From contig NZ_LMCW01000017.1 of the NCBI RefSeq assembly GCF_001424945.1, positions 1 through 64,000 on the forward strand: DNA of 64,000 nt, given 5' to 3'. A program made the position numbers and the translations under genes. The DNA comes from Rhizobium sp. Root1203 (lineage in GTDB: Bacteria > Pseudomonadota > Alphaproteobacteria > Rhizobiales > Rhizobiaceae). Below are positions 47,791-57,266 of the stretch, one piece after another. Under the pieces are notes generated by a model that was not told the DNA's origin, did not search any database, and saw only the letters and a list, made by a program, of their open reading frames with translations. How positions within the stretch are numbered: position 1 is the stretch's first letter; each line of letters starts with the position of its first letter.

Positions 47791-49701
47791 ATGACAAAAG
47801 AAGAAAAACACCCGCTTTTCAATCGGCGGCAACTATTGGGAACCACTGCGTTCGCAGCGGCAGCCGGAGTGACCGGCGTCGGCGGGGCATTGACGCTTTC
47901 GGGAGCCATGGCCACACCTGCTGGCGCTGAAAGTCTCGATTACGAGGTCAAGCCGGGCGAACTGGACGAATACTATGTCTTCGTATCTGGGGGGCAGTCC
48001 GGTGAAATCCGCGTCGTCGGCCTTCCCTCGATGAGAGAACTGATGCGGATCCCGGTCTATAACCGCTGCAGTGCAACCGGCTGGGGCCTGACAAACGAAA
48101 GCCGCAAGGTTCTGACCGAGGGCCTCCTGCCGCAAACCCGCGAATTTCTCGCCAAGCGGGGTGGCGTATACCACAACGGCGACCTGCATCATCCCCATCC
48201 TTCCTTCACCGACGGGTCCTACGACGGCCGCTATCTGTTTGCCAACGACAAGGCGAACACCCGTGTCTGCAGAATCCGTCTCGACGTGATGAAGTGCGAC
48301 AAGATTATCGAACTCCCCAACCAGCACACCGTTCATGGTCTGCGCGTGCAGAAGTACCCCAAGACCGGCTACGTCTTCTGCAACGGTGAAGACCGCGTTC
48401 CGATCCCGAACGACGGGAAGGTCCTCGATGATCCGAAGCAGTATCACGCCGTCTTCACGGCGGTTGACGGCGAAACGATGAAGGTCGCCTGGCAGATCAT
48501 CGTGGATGGTAACCTCGACAACGTCGATGCAGACTATCAGGGCAAGTATTGCTTTGCGACCTGCTACAACTCGGAAGAGGGCGTCAACCTTCCGGAGACG
48601 ATGGCGAAGGACCAGGACTGGGTCGTGGTCTTCAACCTCAAGCGGATCGAGGACGCGGTCGCCAAGGGCGAGTTCAAGGAAATCGGCGGCGTTCCAGTTC
48701 TCGACGGCCGCCATGGCTCGGCGTTCACCCGCTACATTCCGGTCTCCAACAGCCCGCACGGGATCAACACCGCGCCGGACGGTATCCACGTCGTGGCCAA
48801 CGGGAAGCTGTCCCCGACAGTCACCGTCTTCGACGTCCGCAAGTTCGACGACTTGTTTGAGGACAAGATCAAACCGCGCGACACGGTCGTGGCCGAACCC
48901 CAGCTCGGTTTGGGACCGCTTCACACCGCATACGACGGCCGGGGCAACGCGTATACGACCCTGTTTATCGATAGCCAGATCTGCAAGTGGAACATCGAAG
49001 ACGCCATTCGGGCCTTCAAGGGGGAGAAGGTCGATCCGATCCGCCAGAAGCTAGATGTGCAGTACCAGCCTGGTCACAATCACACGTCGATGGGCCAAAC
49101 GAAGGATGCGGACGGGAAATGGCTCATATCGCTAAACAAGTTCTCGAAGGACCGCTATCTCAACGTTGGCCCTCTGAAACCGGAGAACGATCAGCTCATC
49201 GACATCTCCGGCGACAAGATGGTTCTCGTCCATGACAACCCGACTTTCGCCGAGCCCCACGACGCAACCATCGTTCACTCTTCGAAAATCAATCCGGTCA
49301 GCACCTGGAGCCGGGATGATGTTTTCTTCGCGGATGCGGTCGCGCAGGCCAAGAAGGACAACATCGATCTGTTGTCTGATTCCGATGTAATCCGTGATGG
49401 AGACAAGGTCCGCGTCTACATGACTTCGGCAGCGCCGGCGTTTGGCCTCGAATCCTTCTCGGTCAAGGAGGGCGACGAGGTCACGGTCTATGTCACGAAC
49501 ATCGACGATGTCGAAGACCTGACCCACGGCTTTTCCATCGTCAACTACGGTATCCAGATGGAGGTCGCGCCTCAAGCGACGGCTTCGGTCACCTTCACCG
49601 CCGACAAGGCAGGCGTCTACTGGTTCTATTGCTCGTGGTTCTGCCATGCGATGCACATGGAAATGCAGGGTCGCATGTTCGTCGAGCCCAAGGCGGCGTG
49701 A
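47791..49701 (+). CDS. nosZ: NosZ, nitrous oxide reductase (clade I)
   Basis: Periplasmic copper enzyme of 636 aa that reduces N2O to N2. It has a Tat leader (NRRQLLGTTAFAAAAGVTGV), a seven-bladed propeller with CuZ histidines (GDLHHPHPSFTDG, NSPHGINTAPDG, GHNHTSMGQT, FAEPHDA), and a C-terminal CuA cupredoxin site CSWFCHAMHMEM. The Tat leader and sequence point to clade I. I start at the ATG at 47791 behind AAGGAGAA. The stop overlaps the nosD start (TGATG). Confidence 0.96.
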   Translation: MTKEEKHPLFNRRQLLGTTAFAAAAGVTGVGGALTLSGAMATPAGAESLDYEVKPGELDEYYVFVSGGQSGEIRVVGLPSMRELMRIPVYNRCSATGWGLTNESRKVLTEGLLPQTREFLAKRGGVYHNGDLHHPHPSFTDGSYDGRYLFANDKANTRVCRIRLDVMKCDKIIELPNQHTVHGLRVQKYPKTGYVFCNGEDRVPIPNDGKVLDDPKQYHAVFTAVDGETMKVAWQIIVDGNLDNVDADYQGKYCFATCYNSEEGVNLPETMAKDQDWVVVFNLKRIEDAVAKGEFKEIGGVPVLDGRHGSAFTRYIPVSNSPHGINTAPDGIHVVANGKLSPTVTVFDVRKFDDLFEDKIKPRDTVVAEPQLGLGPLHTAYDGRGNAYTTLFIDSQICKWNIEDAIRAFKGEKVDPIRQKLDVQYQPGHNHTSMGQTKDADGKWLISLNKFSKDRYLNVGPLKPENDQLIDISGDKMVLVHDNPTFAEPHDATIVHSSKINPVSTWSRDDVFFADAVAQAKKDNIDLLSDSDVIRDGDKVRVYMTSAAPAFGLESFSVKEGDEVTVYVTNIDDVEDLTHGFSIVNYGIQMEVAPQATASVTFTADKAGVYWFYCSWFCHAMHMEMQGRMFVEPKAA

Positions 49702-51071
49702 TGCCTTCTCTTGGCAAAATATTGATCTTCGGCATGGCGGTCGCTTCGACCGCCATGCCGGCGCGCGCGAACGCTGCCGAGATTGAGGTCGGACCGCCCA
49801 ACGCAGCAACGCTTCAACAGGTTCTCGATGCGTCTGCCGACGGCGATACCGTCAGGCTTGCTGCGGGCTCCTATCCCGGCCCGCTCGTCCTGACAAAGGC
49901 AGTCGTCCTGGAGGGCGTACCGGGCGCGGTCATTGTCGGACACGAGGTGGGCAGCGTGATCACTTTGACAGCCCCCAGGGCGGTCGTTCGAGGTCTCACG
50001 ATAAAGGGATCGGGCTTTGATCTGGCAGCGCTTGATTCCGGCGTCTTCGTCGCCCAGTCGGCCACGGGCGCGGTGGTCGAGGACAACTTGATCACAGGAA
50101 ATTTGAACGGAGTCTATCTCCACGGAGCAGCCGACGCTATCGCGCGGCGCAATGAGATCCAGGGGCTCACTGCCGGCCGTATGAGCGAGGCAGGAAATGG
50201 CGTCTCTCTATGGAACGCGCCAGGTGCGCAGATCGTCGACAACACGATAAGCTTCGGCAAGGACGGCATCTCGACGAACGCTAGCAGGCACAACGTCTTC
50301 ACCGGAAATCGATTCCGCAATCTCCGGTTTGCCGTGCACTACATGTACACGAACGACAGCGTGATTGCCGGGAATGTCTCCGAGGGAAATCTTGTCGGCT
50401 ACGCAATCATGTTTTCCAGCCGGTTGACGATTACGGACAACGTCTCCGACGGCGACCGCGATCACGGCCTCCTTCTCAATTTCGCCAACGGTTCGACCGT
50501 TCGACGCAACAAGGTCGTCGGCCGCCTCCAGCCGTCCGAAAGGTGGACGATGGGGGGCACCAGAGCCGACACCACCGATCTGCCTGTAGGAGAAGCCCGC
50601 CCGGCAGAGGGCGAGCAAATGCTGGGACCGGAAAAGTGCGTTTTCATCTACAACGCCAACCGCAACGTCCTGGAGAGCAACCTCTTTCAAAACTGCGCCA
50701 TCGGCATCCACTTCACCGCCGGCTCCGAGGGGAACGAAATCACCGGGAACGCCTTCGTCAGCAATCGGAACCAGGTCAAATACGTCGGTTCCCGCTACCT
50801 CGACTGGTCAAAGAAAGGCCGAGGGAACTACTGGAGCGACAACCCGTCGTTCGACCTCGATGGCGACGGTCTGGGGGACGGTCCCTACCGTCCCAATGAC
50901 ATAATCGACACCGTGCTTTGGACGGCGCCCCAAGCCAAAGTTCTCACAACGAGCCCCGCGGTACAGATCATTCGCTGGGCGCAGGCCCAGTTTCCCTCCC
51001 TACTCCCTGGCGGCGTTATCGACAGCAAGCCGCTGATGGCTCCTCCCGCCCCGAAGGACGGTTCGCGATGA
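49701..51071 (+). CDS. nosD: NosD, periplasmic copper-insertion protein
   Basis: Right-handed parallel beta-helix protein of 456 aa with a signal (KILIFGMAVASTAMPARANA) and repeated NosD/CASH turns (ITGNLNGVYLHGAADAIARR, NTISFGKDGISTNASRHNVF). It delivers copper to NosZ with the NosFY transporter. The start overlaps the nosZ stop by 1 bp, and the end overlaps nosF by 4 bp. Confidence 0.93.
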   Translation: MPSLGKILIFGMAVASTAMPARANAAEIEVGPPNAATLQQVLDASADGDTVRLAAGSYPGPLVLTKAVVLEGVPGAVIVGHEVGSVITLTAPRAVVRGLTIKGSGFDLAALDSGVFVAQSATGAVVEDNLITGNLNGVYLHGAADAIARRNEIQGLTAGRMSEAGNGVSLWNAPGAQIVDNTISFGKDGISTNASRHNVFTGNRFRNLRFAVHYMYTNDSVIAGNVSEGNLVGYAIMFSSRLTITDNVSDGDRDHGLLLNFANGSTVRRNKVVGRLQPSERWTMGGTRADTTDLPVGEARPAEGEQMLGPEKCVFIYNANRNVLESNLFQNCAIGIHFTAGSEGNEITGNAFVSNRNQVKYVGSRYLDWSKKGRGNYWSDNPSFDLDGDGLGDGPYRPNDIIDTVLWTAPQAKVLTTSPAVQIIRWAQAQFPSLLPGGVIDSKPLMAPPAPKDGSR

Positions 51072-51985
51072 CGTCGACAATTGCTCTGAACAACGTGTCT
51101 AAACGCTACGCTGACGTGGCCGCAATCGACGGCGTTTCGTTTGCTCTAAAAGAAGGCGAGTTGGTAGCGCTTGTCGGCCACAACGGCGCGGGCAAGACGA
51201 CCCTGATCAAGGCGATCCTCGGCCTGCTTCGTCCCACGGACGGAACCGTGAGGGTACTGGGAGAGGATCCGGTATCGGGAAACCTCAGCGTCCGCAGGCA
51301 AGTCGGATACCTGCCTGAAAGCGTCTCGTTTCACCTGGCTCTGACCGGCCGGGAAATCCTGTCATTCTATGCCAGACTGAAACGCGTACCCCTCGATCAA
51401 TGCCAGAAACTGTTCGATCAGGTCGGGCTGGCCAAAAGCGCTGCCGACCGGCCGGTAAGAACTTATTCGAAAGGGATGCGACAACGGTTGGGATTGGCCC
51501 AGGCGCTTTTGGGCGATCCTCGCCTTCTCCTCCTGGACGAGCCGACAAGCGGTTTGGATCCCGCGCTCCGGCGAAGCTTCTACGACCTCATCCTTGAGTT
51601 CAAGCAAAGAGGAACGACAGTCTTGCTTTCCTCCCATGCGCTCAGCGAACTGGAAGAGCGGGCCGAGCGCGTCGTCATCGTAAACGGTGGCCACAAGATT
51701 GCCGACGGCTCGCTCGACGAGCTGCGTCAGATCGCCTGCCTTCCAACTCACATAAGATTCAAGCCGAGCAGCTCGGCCACGACGAACCCGTGGTCGAACG
51801 GCCCGGTCAAATGGTTCGAGAGAAAGGACAGGTTTCTGGAGGCGGAGGTCCATCACAGGGACAAGATAGCAGTCCTCTCGGCCGTAACTTCGGATCCGGC
51901 CGCGCTCACCAGCATGACAATCATCGAGCCCACGCTCGACGACGTCTATGCACACTTTCTTCGAACTCAAGGGCAACGGCCATGA
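51068..51985 (+). CDS. nosF: NosF, ABC ATPase of the Nos maturation transporter
   Basis: ATPase of 305 aa: Walker A GHNGAGKTT, signature YSKGMRQRLGLAQ, Walker B LLLLDEPTSGLD, H-loop LSSHALSE. It works with the permease NosY and NosD for CuZ assembly. It overlaps both neighbours by 4 bp (ATGA). Confidence 0.93.
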   Translation: MTSTIALNNVSKRYADVAAIDGVSFALKEGELVALVGHNGAGKTTLIKAILGLLRPTDGTVRVLGEDPVSGNLSVRRQVGYLPESVSFHLALTGREILSFYARLKRVPLDQCQKLFDQVGLAKSAADRPVRTYSKGMRQRLGLAQALLGDPRLLLLDEPTSGLDPALRRSFYDLILEFKQRGTTVLLSSHALSELEERAERVVIVNGGHKIADGSLDELRQIACLPTHIRFKPSSSATTNPWSNGPVKWFERKDRFLEAEVHHRDKIAVLSAVTSDPAALTSMTIIEPTLDDVYAHFLRTQGQRP

Positions 51986-52809
51986 ACAACATCCTGATCA
52001 TTGCGCGCAAGGAGATTCAGGAGGGCCTGAGAAACCGATGGGTTCTTGCGGTGACGTTGCTTCTCGCCTCACTGGCACTGACGCTGTCGTTCCTTGGAAG
52101 CACACCTACTGGAAACGTCGTTGCCGGCCGCCTGGATATCGTCATCGTCAGTCTTGCAAGCCTGACGATCTTCCTAATTCCGCTAATAGCACTTCTCCTT
52201 GCGCATGACGCCATCGTCGGCGAGATGGAGCGCGGCACTCTGCTTCTCCTCTTGAGCTATCCCATCGGGCGCAGGCAGATCGTTCTGGGGAAATTCGTCG
52301 GTCACACACTTATTCTCTCTGTCGCGACCTTGGTGGGCTATGGCGCGGCCGGCGCCGCACTGATTGCTGCAGGAACTCCGGTCAGTGCAAGTAGCTGGAT
52401 CTCGTTCGCCTGCATGATCGGCTCCTCCATTCTGCTGGGCGCGGTTTTCATGGCACTCGGGTACCTTGTTAGCGCCTCTGTCAGCCAGCGGAGTACGGCG
52501 GGCGGGATTGCCCTGGGGATCTGGCTGTTTTTCGTAATCATCTACGACATGGGACTGCTCGGCGCCCTGGTATCAACGAAGGGGCAGGGTTTTTCGCCGG
52601 GATTGCTGAGCGCCCTGCTCATGGCGAATCCGACTGATGCCTACAGGCTGCTCAACCTGGGATCAGAAGCGGCGGGATCGGTATCGGCAATGTCGGGCGT
52701 CGCCGCCGGCTCATTGCTGACGCCTCAGTTGCTGGTGGCTTCCCTGTTGCTGTGGGCCGCCGTTCCTCTTTCGCTCGCAATAGCTCGTTTCTCCAGGAGA
52801 GAACTATGA
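51982..52809 (+). CDS. nosY: NosY, permease of the Nos maturation transporter
   Basis: Integral membrane protein of 275 aa with six hydrophobic helices and the NosY N-terminus NILIIARKEIQEGLRNRWVL. Partner of NosF. It overlaps nosF and nosL by 4 bp each. Confidence 0.93.
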   Translation: MNNILIIARKEIQEGLRNRWVLAVTLLLASLALTLSFLGSTPTGNVVAGRLDIVIVSLASLTIFLIPLIALLLAHDAIVGEMERGTLLLLLSYPIGRRQIVLGKFVGHTLILSVATLVGYGAAGAALIAAGTPVSASSWISFACMIGSSILLGAVFMALGYLVSASVSQRSTAGGIALGIWLFFVIIYDMGLLGALVSTKGQGFSPGLLSALLMANPTDAYRLLNLGSEAAGSVSAMSGVAAGSLLTPQLLVASLLLWAAVPLSLAIARFSRREL

Positions 52810-53342
52810 CCCGCCCTATCGCCATGTCATTCATACTTTCGGCGTTGCTTCTCACCGGCTGCGAGAAGGCCGAAACGACAGTGCCAAAACCGCTGGAACT
52901 TACATCCGAAGCCGTGGACCACTTTTGTGGAATGAACGTCCTCGAACACCCCGGCCCGAAGGGTCAGATCATCCTCAGGGGCGGGGGCAAGGCCGTCTGG
53001 TTCAGCTCGTCACGCGACGCAGTCGCCTTCACGAGACTTCGCGAAGAACCGCAGGATGTCGCGGCGATCTACGTCTCGGACATGAGCAAAGCCTCGAGCT
53101 GGGAAAATCCGGGCAGTCGGAATTGGATAGACGCCGAGCGCGCGTTCTACGTCGTGGGAAGCAAGGTTCATGGTGGCATGGGTGCTCCCGAGACAGTTCC
53201 TTTCTCAGTGCGCGCGGATGCCAATGCCTTTGCGCACAAGAATGGCGGCAAAGTGCTGATTTTAAACGAAATCGAGGACAGCGACGTTTTGGCGACAGCG
53301 TCAGATGCCCCGGTCAACGCAGGGAGCGGCACTGATGGCTAA
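52806..53342 (+). CDS. nosL: NosL, copper-binding lipoprotein
   Basis: Lipoprotein of 178 aa with lipobox LLLTGC after a short signal. The copper-binding NosL features are HFCGMNVLEHPGPKGQIIL and MGAPETVPFSVRADANAFA. It is a copper chaperone for NosZ. The tail after residue ~160 is low complexity (TASDAPVNAGSG). It overlaps nosX by 8 bp. Confidence 0.92.
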   Translation: MTRPIAMSFILSALLLTGCEKAETTVPKPLELTSEAVDHFCGMNVLEHPGPKGQIILRGGGKAVWFSSSRDAVAFTRLREEPQDVAAIYVSDMSKASSWENPGSRNWIDAERAFYVVGSKVHGGMGAPETVPFSVRADANAFAHKNGGKVLILNEIEDSDVLATASDAPVNAGSGTDG

Positions 53343-54339
53343 GTTGATGACCAGACGGCGCGCAATAGGGATCTTTGCTGCCGCGGCCGGGCTGCCCCTG
53401 CTTTACTCCAGTAGCGTGGCCAATTCCTCTCCATCGGCATTCGTGTGGAGCGGTCAGGCGCTGGGCGCGCCAGCAAAGTTGATATTGAATGACCACGACG
53501 CGGCCAGGGCTCATCGACTGATTGAGCTGGTCGTGACGGAAGTCGCGCGGCTGGAGAGGATGTTCAGCCTCTATCGTGACGATTCGGACATCGTGGAATT
53601 GAACCGCGCGGGCGGCCTTGTCGCACCGGAGCCGGAAATGCTGGCATTGCTTCATGTGTGCTACGGATTCTGGGAATCGACCGGCAGCCTTTTCGATCCG
53701 ACCGTGCAGCCTGTCTGGGAACTTTACCGGGATCATTTCGCGAAACCAGGTGCAGATGAGCAAGGCCCCGACGCAACGGTTCTAAGAGATCGCCTCAAGC
53801 GCGTCGGGTTCGACGGCGTGAAGTTTGGATCGGGCCGCGTGGCGTTCACGCGCCCAGGAATGGCCATCACCCTCAATGGCGTGGCCCAAGGATTCGTTAC
53901 CGATCGGGTTGTCGAGATACTGCGCGAGGCTGGCGTCGAAAGCAGCTTGGTGGACATGGGCGAAGAGCGTGCCATTGGCGCCCAGCAAGGGGGAGAACCT
54001 TGGCGGATAGGATTGGCGGCCACGCAAGACAGCGGCGAGCCCGACGCGGTGCTTTCCATCGTCAACCGCGCCGTCGCTACGTCGAGTTCTGCCGGATTTG
54101 TGTTCGATCAGTCTGGAAGCTTCGGGCACATCCTTCATCCAAGGGCTGGTGCCACACCAGAGCGCTATCGACGCGTTAGCGTGATAGCCGACAACGCCGT
54201 CACTGCCGACGCGCTGTCGACGGCTTTCAACCTGATGGATGTCGCCTCGATCAGGCAGGTGCTTAGAGGGTATCCCGACGCTTGCGTAGATCTGATCGAT
54301 TTGACCGGGAGCCGTCAAGAACTTGGCCGCCAGGCCTAA
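53335..54339 (+). CDS. nosX: NosX, ApbE-family FMN transferase for NosR
   Basis: Protein of 334 aa with a Tat-like signal (MTRRRAIGIFAAAAGLPLLY) and the ApbE domain (LERMFSLYRDDSDIVELNRA, GMAITLNGVAQGFVTDRVVE, DMGEERAIGAQ). It covalently attaches FMN to the NosR threonine. It ends the nos operon; the start overlaps nosL. Confidence 0.92.
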   Translation: MAKLMTRRRAIGIFAAAAGLPLLYSSSVANSSPSAFVWSGQALGAPAKLILNDHDAARAHRLIELVVTEVARLERMFSLYRDDSDIVELNRAGGLVAPEPEMLALLHVCYGFWESTGSLFDPTVQPVWELYRDHFAKPGADEQGPDATVLRDRLKRVGFDGVKFGSGRVAFTRPGMAITLNGVAQGFVTDRVVEILREAGVESSLVDMGEERAIGAQQGGEPWRIGLAATQDSGEPDAVLSIVNRAVATSSSAGFVFDQSGSFGHILHPRAGATPERYRRVSVIADNAVTADALSTAFNLMDVASIRQVLRGYPDACVDLIDLTGSRQELGRQA

Positions 54340-54519
54340 AGAACGTGTGAGGTGACCCTCCAATCCTTCAGCTGTTTCGGAACCGGCCAACGGCCTGGCA
54401 AGGACGTCTTCGTCGCGATGCTGACACGTTGCCAGCTTCCCGGCTTTCGGCGAAGGATGGAGCATAGGCCGGCGCCAAACGGTCATTGCCTAAAAATCTG
54501 CTGAATGCCAGCGGGGATC

Positions 54520-56109
54520 CTATTTCGACAAACGGCCTTCAAGATGCGCCGATGTAAAATCGTCGATCAGGACTTCGACGTCGACTGTCCAGCCTGTTGG
54601 GTTGCCAATTGCCAGAACCGTTCCTTCCCAGCCGCCTTCTGGCGCCTTTCGCAGCTCGTACTTGAGCGGCTCGATGCCTGCCCCCGGATTCGTCAGTCGA
54701 AGCATCACCGAACGCGGTCCTATCGGTCCGAAATCAGCCCCCATGACGACGACATACGCGCGGAACACCCCGACGGAATCGCGACCAAGCTCCAGTTGCG
54801 CCATGAGCTTGTCTGAATGGAGATGAAGAGACATTGCTGGTTCATCCACGGCCGCCTCGGCAGGTCCGGCAAAGCGCCAGAGGGACGCTGCGCCGACGAT
54901 GGCGATCGCCAATGCAATCTCGCAGGCAATGCTGCGTCGAAGACGCGTGCGAGCGGTCCGGCTCCCCGCAAGCGCCGGCTTCGTGAGCCAGAAGCGATTG
55001 TATCCTACGAGGATGCAGAGGACCCCAACGAGCGCGATTTTGACAGCCAGGACCTGACCGTAGAGCGAAGAAAGCATCTGCGAAATTTCGGGCAGCTCGA
55101 TTAATGCAAGAGCTGCGCCTGCTGCAAGCATGAGAACGAACGGTACCGGAATCGCGCGCGAGAAGCCCAGGAGGGCGCGCTTTCTGACTCGTGTTCTGCT
55201 GAGCTGCCACAATGGCATCAGACTGCCGATCCAGAAGAGCATGGCCGCTCCATGAAGGAAAATGCATGTTCTGGCCAGCCAGCGCGGTTCGACGACGTTG
55301 CAGTGACCCGTGAACGTAAAGGCCGTTGAAGCGGCCACCGTCGCCAGTACTGCGGCGATGAGATTGCCTCTACGGTTTTCAGCGAGAGGAAGCGATACAA
55401 GGACGATAGACAGAAAGCCGAGGCCCGCCGCAATCAACGCGTTGCCGTGCGCGGCGTCTTTGAGGGGTTCAATCCCCCGGAACGCGAGACCCATGCCCGT
55501 TTCGTCCAGACCCTGCAGGTAAAGGCCTGTCACGAGAAGAAGGCCGCCGGGAACCAGCGTCCCGAAGGATCGTAGAGGCCCTTCGCGGCCAGGATCGAGC
55601 CAACGATGGAACAGCGCTCCCCCAACGAGAACCGCCAGGTAGAGTATCGTCACGATATGGACGAGCCATATGGCGACGTTCAGACCGGACGTTGCGGCTT
55701 CGCGGACATCAGGCGACGCAGGCGATGCCGCGCCGACATGAAAAACGAGCGAACCGCCGACCGGATGTCCGTCTTCGGACTCGACGCGGTAACTCACGAT
55801 CACCGAGCCTTTGCCAACTGGATCTTTAAGATGGAATGTTACTGCCCTGCCGGTGGTGTCCGCGATCAGATTCTGACTGGCGCCATCCGCGTTTCTGGCT
55901 GCAGCCCTGATCACTCTGACAGGCTCGTTGAACTGTAGCCTGACGACGGAAGGAGACGTCTTGACGGTCTCATCGCTGGCCGGCGAAGAACTGACAAGAA
56001 CGGCATGGGCATGCGCGCTAACTGGGACGAGAATGCTTATTGCGATGACAAGCAGGAGGCTTGCAGGCAGAAGGAGCAACGTCGCCCAGTTTTGAAGCTT
56101 GGAGCACAT
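54520..56109 (-). CDS. CopC-CopD fusion protein (YcnJ-like copper transport)
   Basis: Protein of 529 aa. Signal (LLVIAISILVPVSAHAHAVL), then a CopC domain with the N-terminal His copper site (HAHAVLVSSSPASDETV), a CopD-type region of about eight helices, and a C-terminal YtkA-like periplasmic beta domain (LHSDKLMAQLELGRDSVGVF). Such fusions bring copper toward the cytoplasm. It lies 16 bp after the DUF1775 gene and downstream of pseudoazurin, fitting a copper-supply role for NirK, NosZ and cbb3 oxidase. Confidence 0.85.
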   Translation of the reverse strand: MCSKLQNWATLLLLPASLLLVIAISILVPVSAHAHAVLVSSSPASDETVKTSPSVVRLQFNEPVRVIRAAARNADGASQNLIADTTGRAVTFHLKDPVGKGSVIVSYRVESEDGHPVGGSLVFHVGAASPASPDVREAATSGLNVAIWLVHIVTILYLAVLVGGALFHRWLDPGREGPLRSFGTLVPGGLLLVTGLYLQGLDETGMGLAFRGIEPLKDAAHGNALIAAGLGFLSIVLVSLPLAENRRGNLIAAVLATVAASTAFTFTGHCNVVEPRWLARTCIFLHGAAMLFWIGSLMPLWQLSRTRVRKRALLGFSRAIPVPFVLMLAAGAALALIELPEISQMLSSLYGQVLAVKIALVGVLCILVGYNRFWLTKPALAGSRTARTRLRRSIACEIALAIAIVGAASLWRFAGPAEAAVDEPAMSLHLHSDKLMAQLELGRDSVGVFRAYVVVMGADFGPIGPRSVMLRLTNPGAGIEPLKYELRKAPEGGWEGTVLAIGNPTGWTVDVEVLIDDFTSAHLEGRLSK

Positions 56110-56125
56110 GGGCGACTACTCGCAT

Positions 56126-56653
56126 TTAAGAGCGGGGCTGCTCGATCACGTCAAAGTAGGGGGCAGGGGTCTCATAGTCATCGGATGTCTTGCCCGCTGC
56201 AGGGATTTCGATCCAGCGTTCGGAAGCCCCGTCGGTGCATTCCTGAACGACCGGAACGTAGATCCGCGTTCCTGCGGGAATCTCCTTAGCGACGGTCCCA
56301 CGGAAGATGAATTCGTCATATTCGTCGTCGGCGAGGCTGCCGCCGGTCCACACGATCTCGGTGACGCCTTCCTTCACGGGCTTTCCGTAAAGATCGTAGC
56401 TCTTTTCATATGCCGACTTGACCTTCTCTTCGCTCCAGCCGGGTTTCGGCATCGGTTTCGCCGAGAGGAGACCCTCGGGTACCTTCACACGGACCTTGAT
56501 CGTCGGCTTGCCTTCGCAACCATGTCCAATGCGAACGACGGCCTTGTAGGCCTTGCCGGAAATACCTTGGTTCTGCTCCAGTGTTGCGTGAGCATGTGCG
56601 GCGCCGACAGCAAATAGGCCTGCCACGACCGCCAGTGAGACTTGCTTGATCAT
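56126..56653 (-). CDS. YcnI/DUF1775 family copper-binding protein
   Basis: Secreted protein of 175 aa with a signal ending AAHAHATLEQNQ; the mature N-terminus begins with His, as expected for the YcnI copper site. The DUF1775 features (YKAVVRIGHGCEGKPTIKVR, EYDEFIFRGTVAKEIPAGTR, VVQECTDGASERWIEIP) are present. It pairs with the CopC-CopD protein encoded 16 bp downstream. Confidence 0.85.
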   Translation of the reverse strand: MIKQVSLAVVAGLFAVGAAHAHATLEQNQGISGKAYKAVVRIGHGCEGKPTIKVRVKVPEGLLSAKPMPKPGWSEEKVKSAYEKSYDLYGKPVKEGVTEIVWTGGSLADDEYDEFIFRGTVAKEIPAGTRIYVPVVQECTDGASERWIEIPAAGKTSDDYETPAPYFDVIEQPRS

Positions 56654-56710
56654 GAGTTTTCTCCGTCGCGGGCTGGCGCACATTTCCGGCGCCGCCCGCT
56701 ACGAGTTTAG

Positions 56711-57154
56711 TTACTGGGCGAGTTGTGCGAGATCGACGTCAAGCCGCTTGCGCACCATGTTCGGAACCTTGGCCGTCTTGATGGCCTCGAGGTTTGCAGG
56801 CGCGTCGCCAACTTGGATCAAGGCGACCATGCCCATGCCAGCGTGCGGCGTGCATTTCACGACGTAGGCGCCAGGCACGTCGAACTTTGCCTGGTACTGT
56901 TCGCTGGCCTTCGATTTGAACTCGGGAGCGCCGTCCGGAATGAGACCCTTGAACGTTTCGACGTTATGGCTCTTGTCCGTCGGAACGAAGGTGATCGTAT
57001 CGCCGGGAGCGATCTTCACGAAACTAGGTTCGAATACCATTGCGCCGGCAGTGCCCTTGTTGAGCATCTGAACCTGGTGGTCAGCAGCCATCAACGGCGC
57101 CGTCGAAGCAATCAAGGCTGCCGTTGCAGCAATCAGACCGTACTTCAAACGCAT
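56711..57154 (-). CDS. Pseudoazurin
   Basis: Periplasmic blue copper protein of 147 aa and likely electron donor to NirK and NosZ. It has a signal (KYGLIAATAALIASTAPLMA), then type 1 copper ligands in SHNVETFKG (His) and VVKCTPHAGMGMVALI (Cys-His-Met). I prefer the second ATG (57154), 8 nt after AGGAG; the ATG at 57160 is only 2 nt from it. A perfect TTGAC-N4-GTCAA dyad lies 80 nt upstream. Confidence 0.92.
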   Translation of the reverse strand: MRLKYGLIAATAALIASTAPLMAADHQVQMLNKGTAGAMVFEPSFVKIAPGDTITFVPTDKSHNVETFKGLIPDGAPEFKSKASEQYQAKFDVPGAYVVKCTPHAGMGMVALIQVGDAPANLEAIKTAKVPNMVRKRLDVDLAQLAQ

Positions 57155-57227
57155 TTGCATATCTCCTGTTCTTCGAGGCCGACTTGGCCTCTGGGACGCT
57201 TTCTAAGACATGCGATGGATGCGTTCT

Positions 57228-57241
57228 TTGACGCTCGTCAA
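57228..57241. promoter_or_regulatory. FNR-family dyad upstream of pseudoazurin
   Basis: TTGAC-GCTC-GTCAA, perfectly symmetrical. The inner base differs from the FNR consensus (TTGAT). Its centre is about 80 nt from the pseudoazurin start. Confidence 0.6.
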
Positions 57242-57266
57242 ACTGGGAAAAATGAAAGCTTCCGGA

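Noticed and set aside
56654..56700. GC-rich inverted repeat between pseudoazurin and the DUF1775 gene
   Set aside because: The pairing is interrupted and no T-run follows, so a terminator or attenuator cannot be supported.
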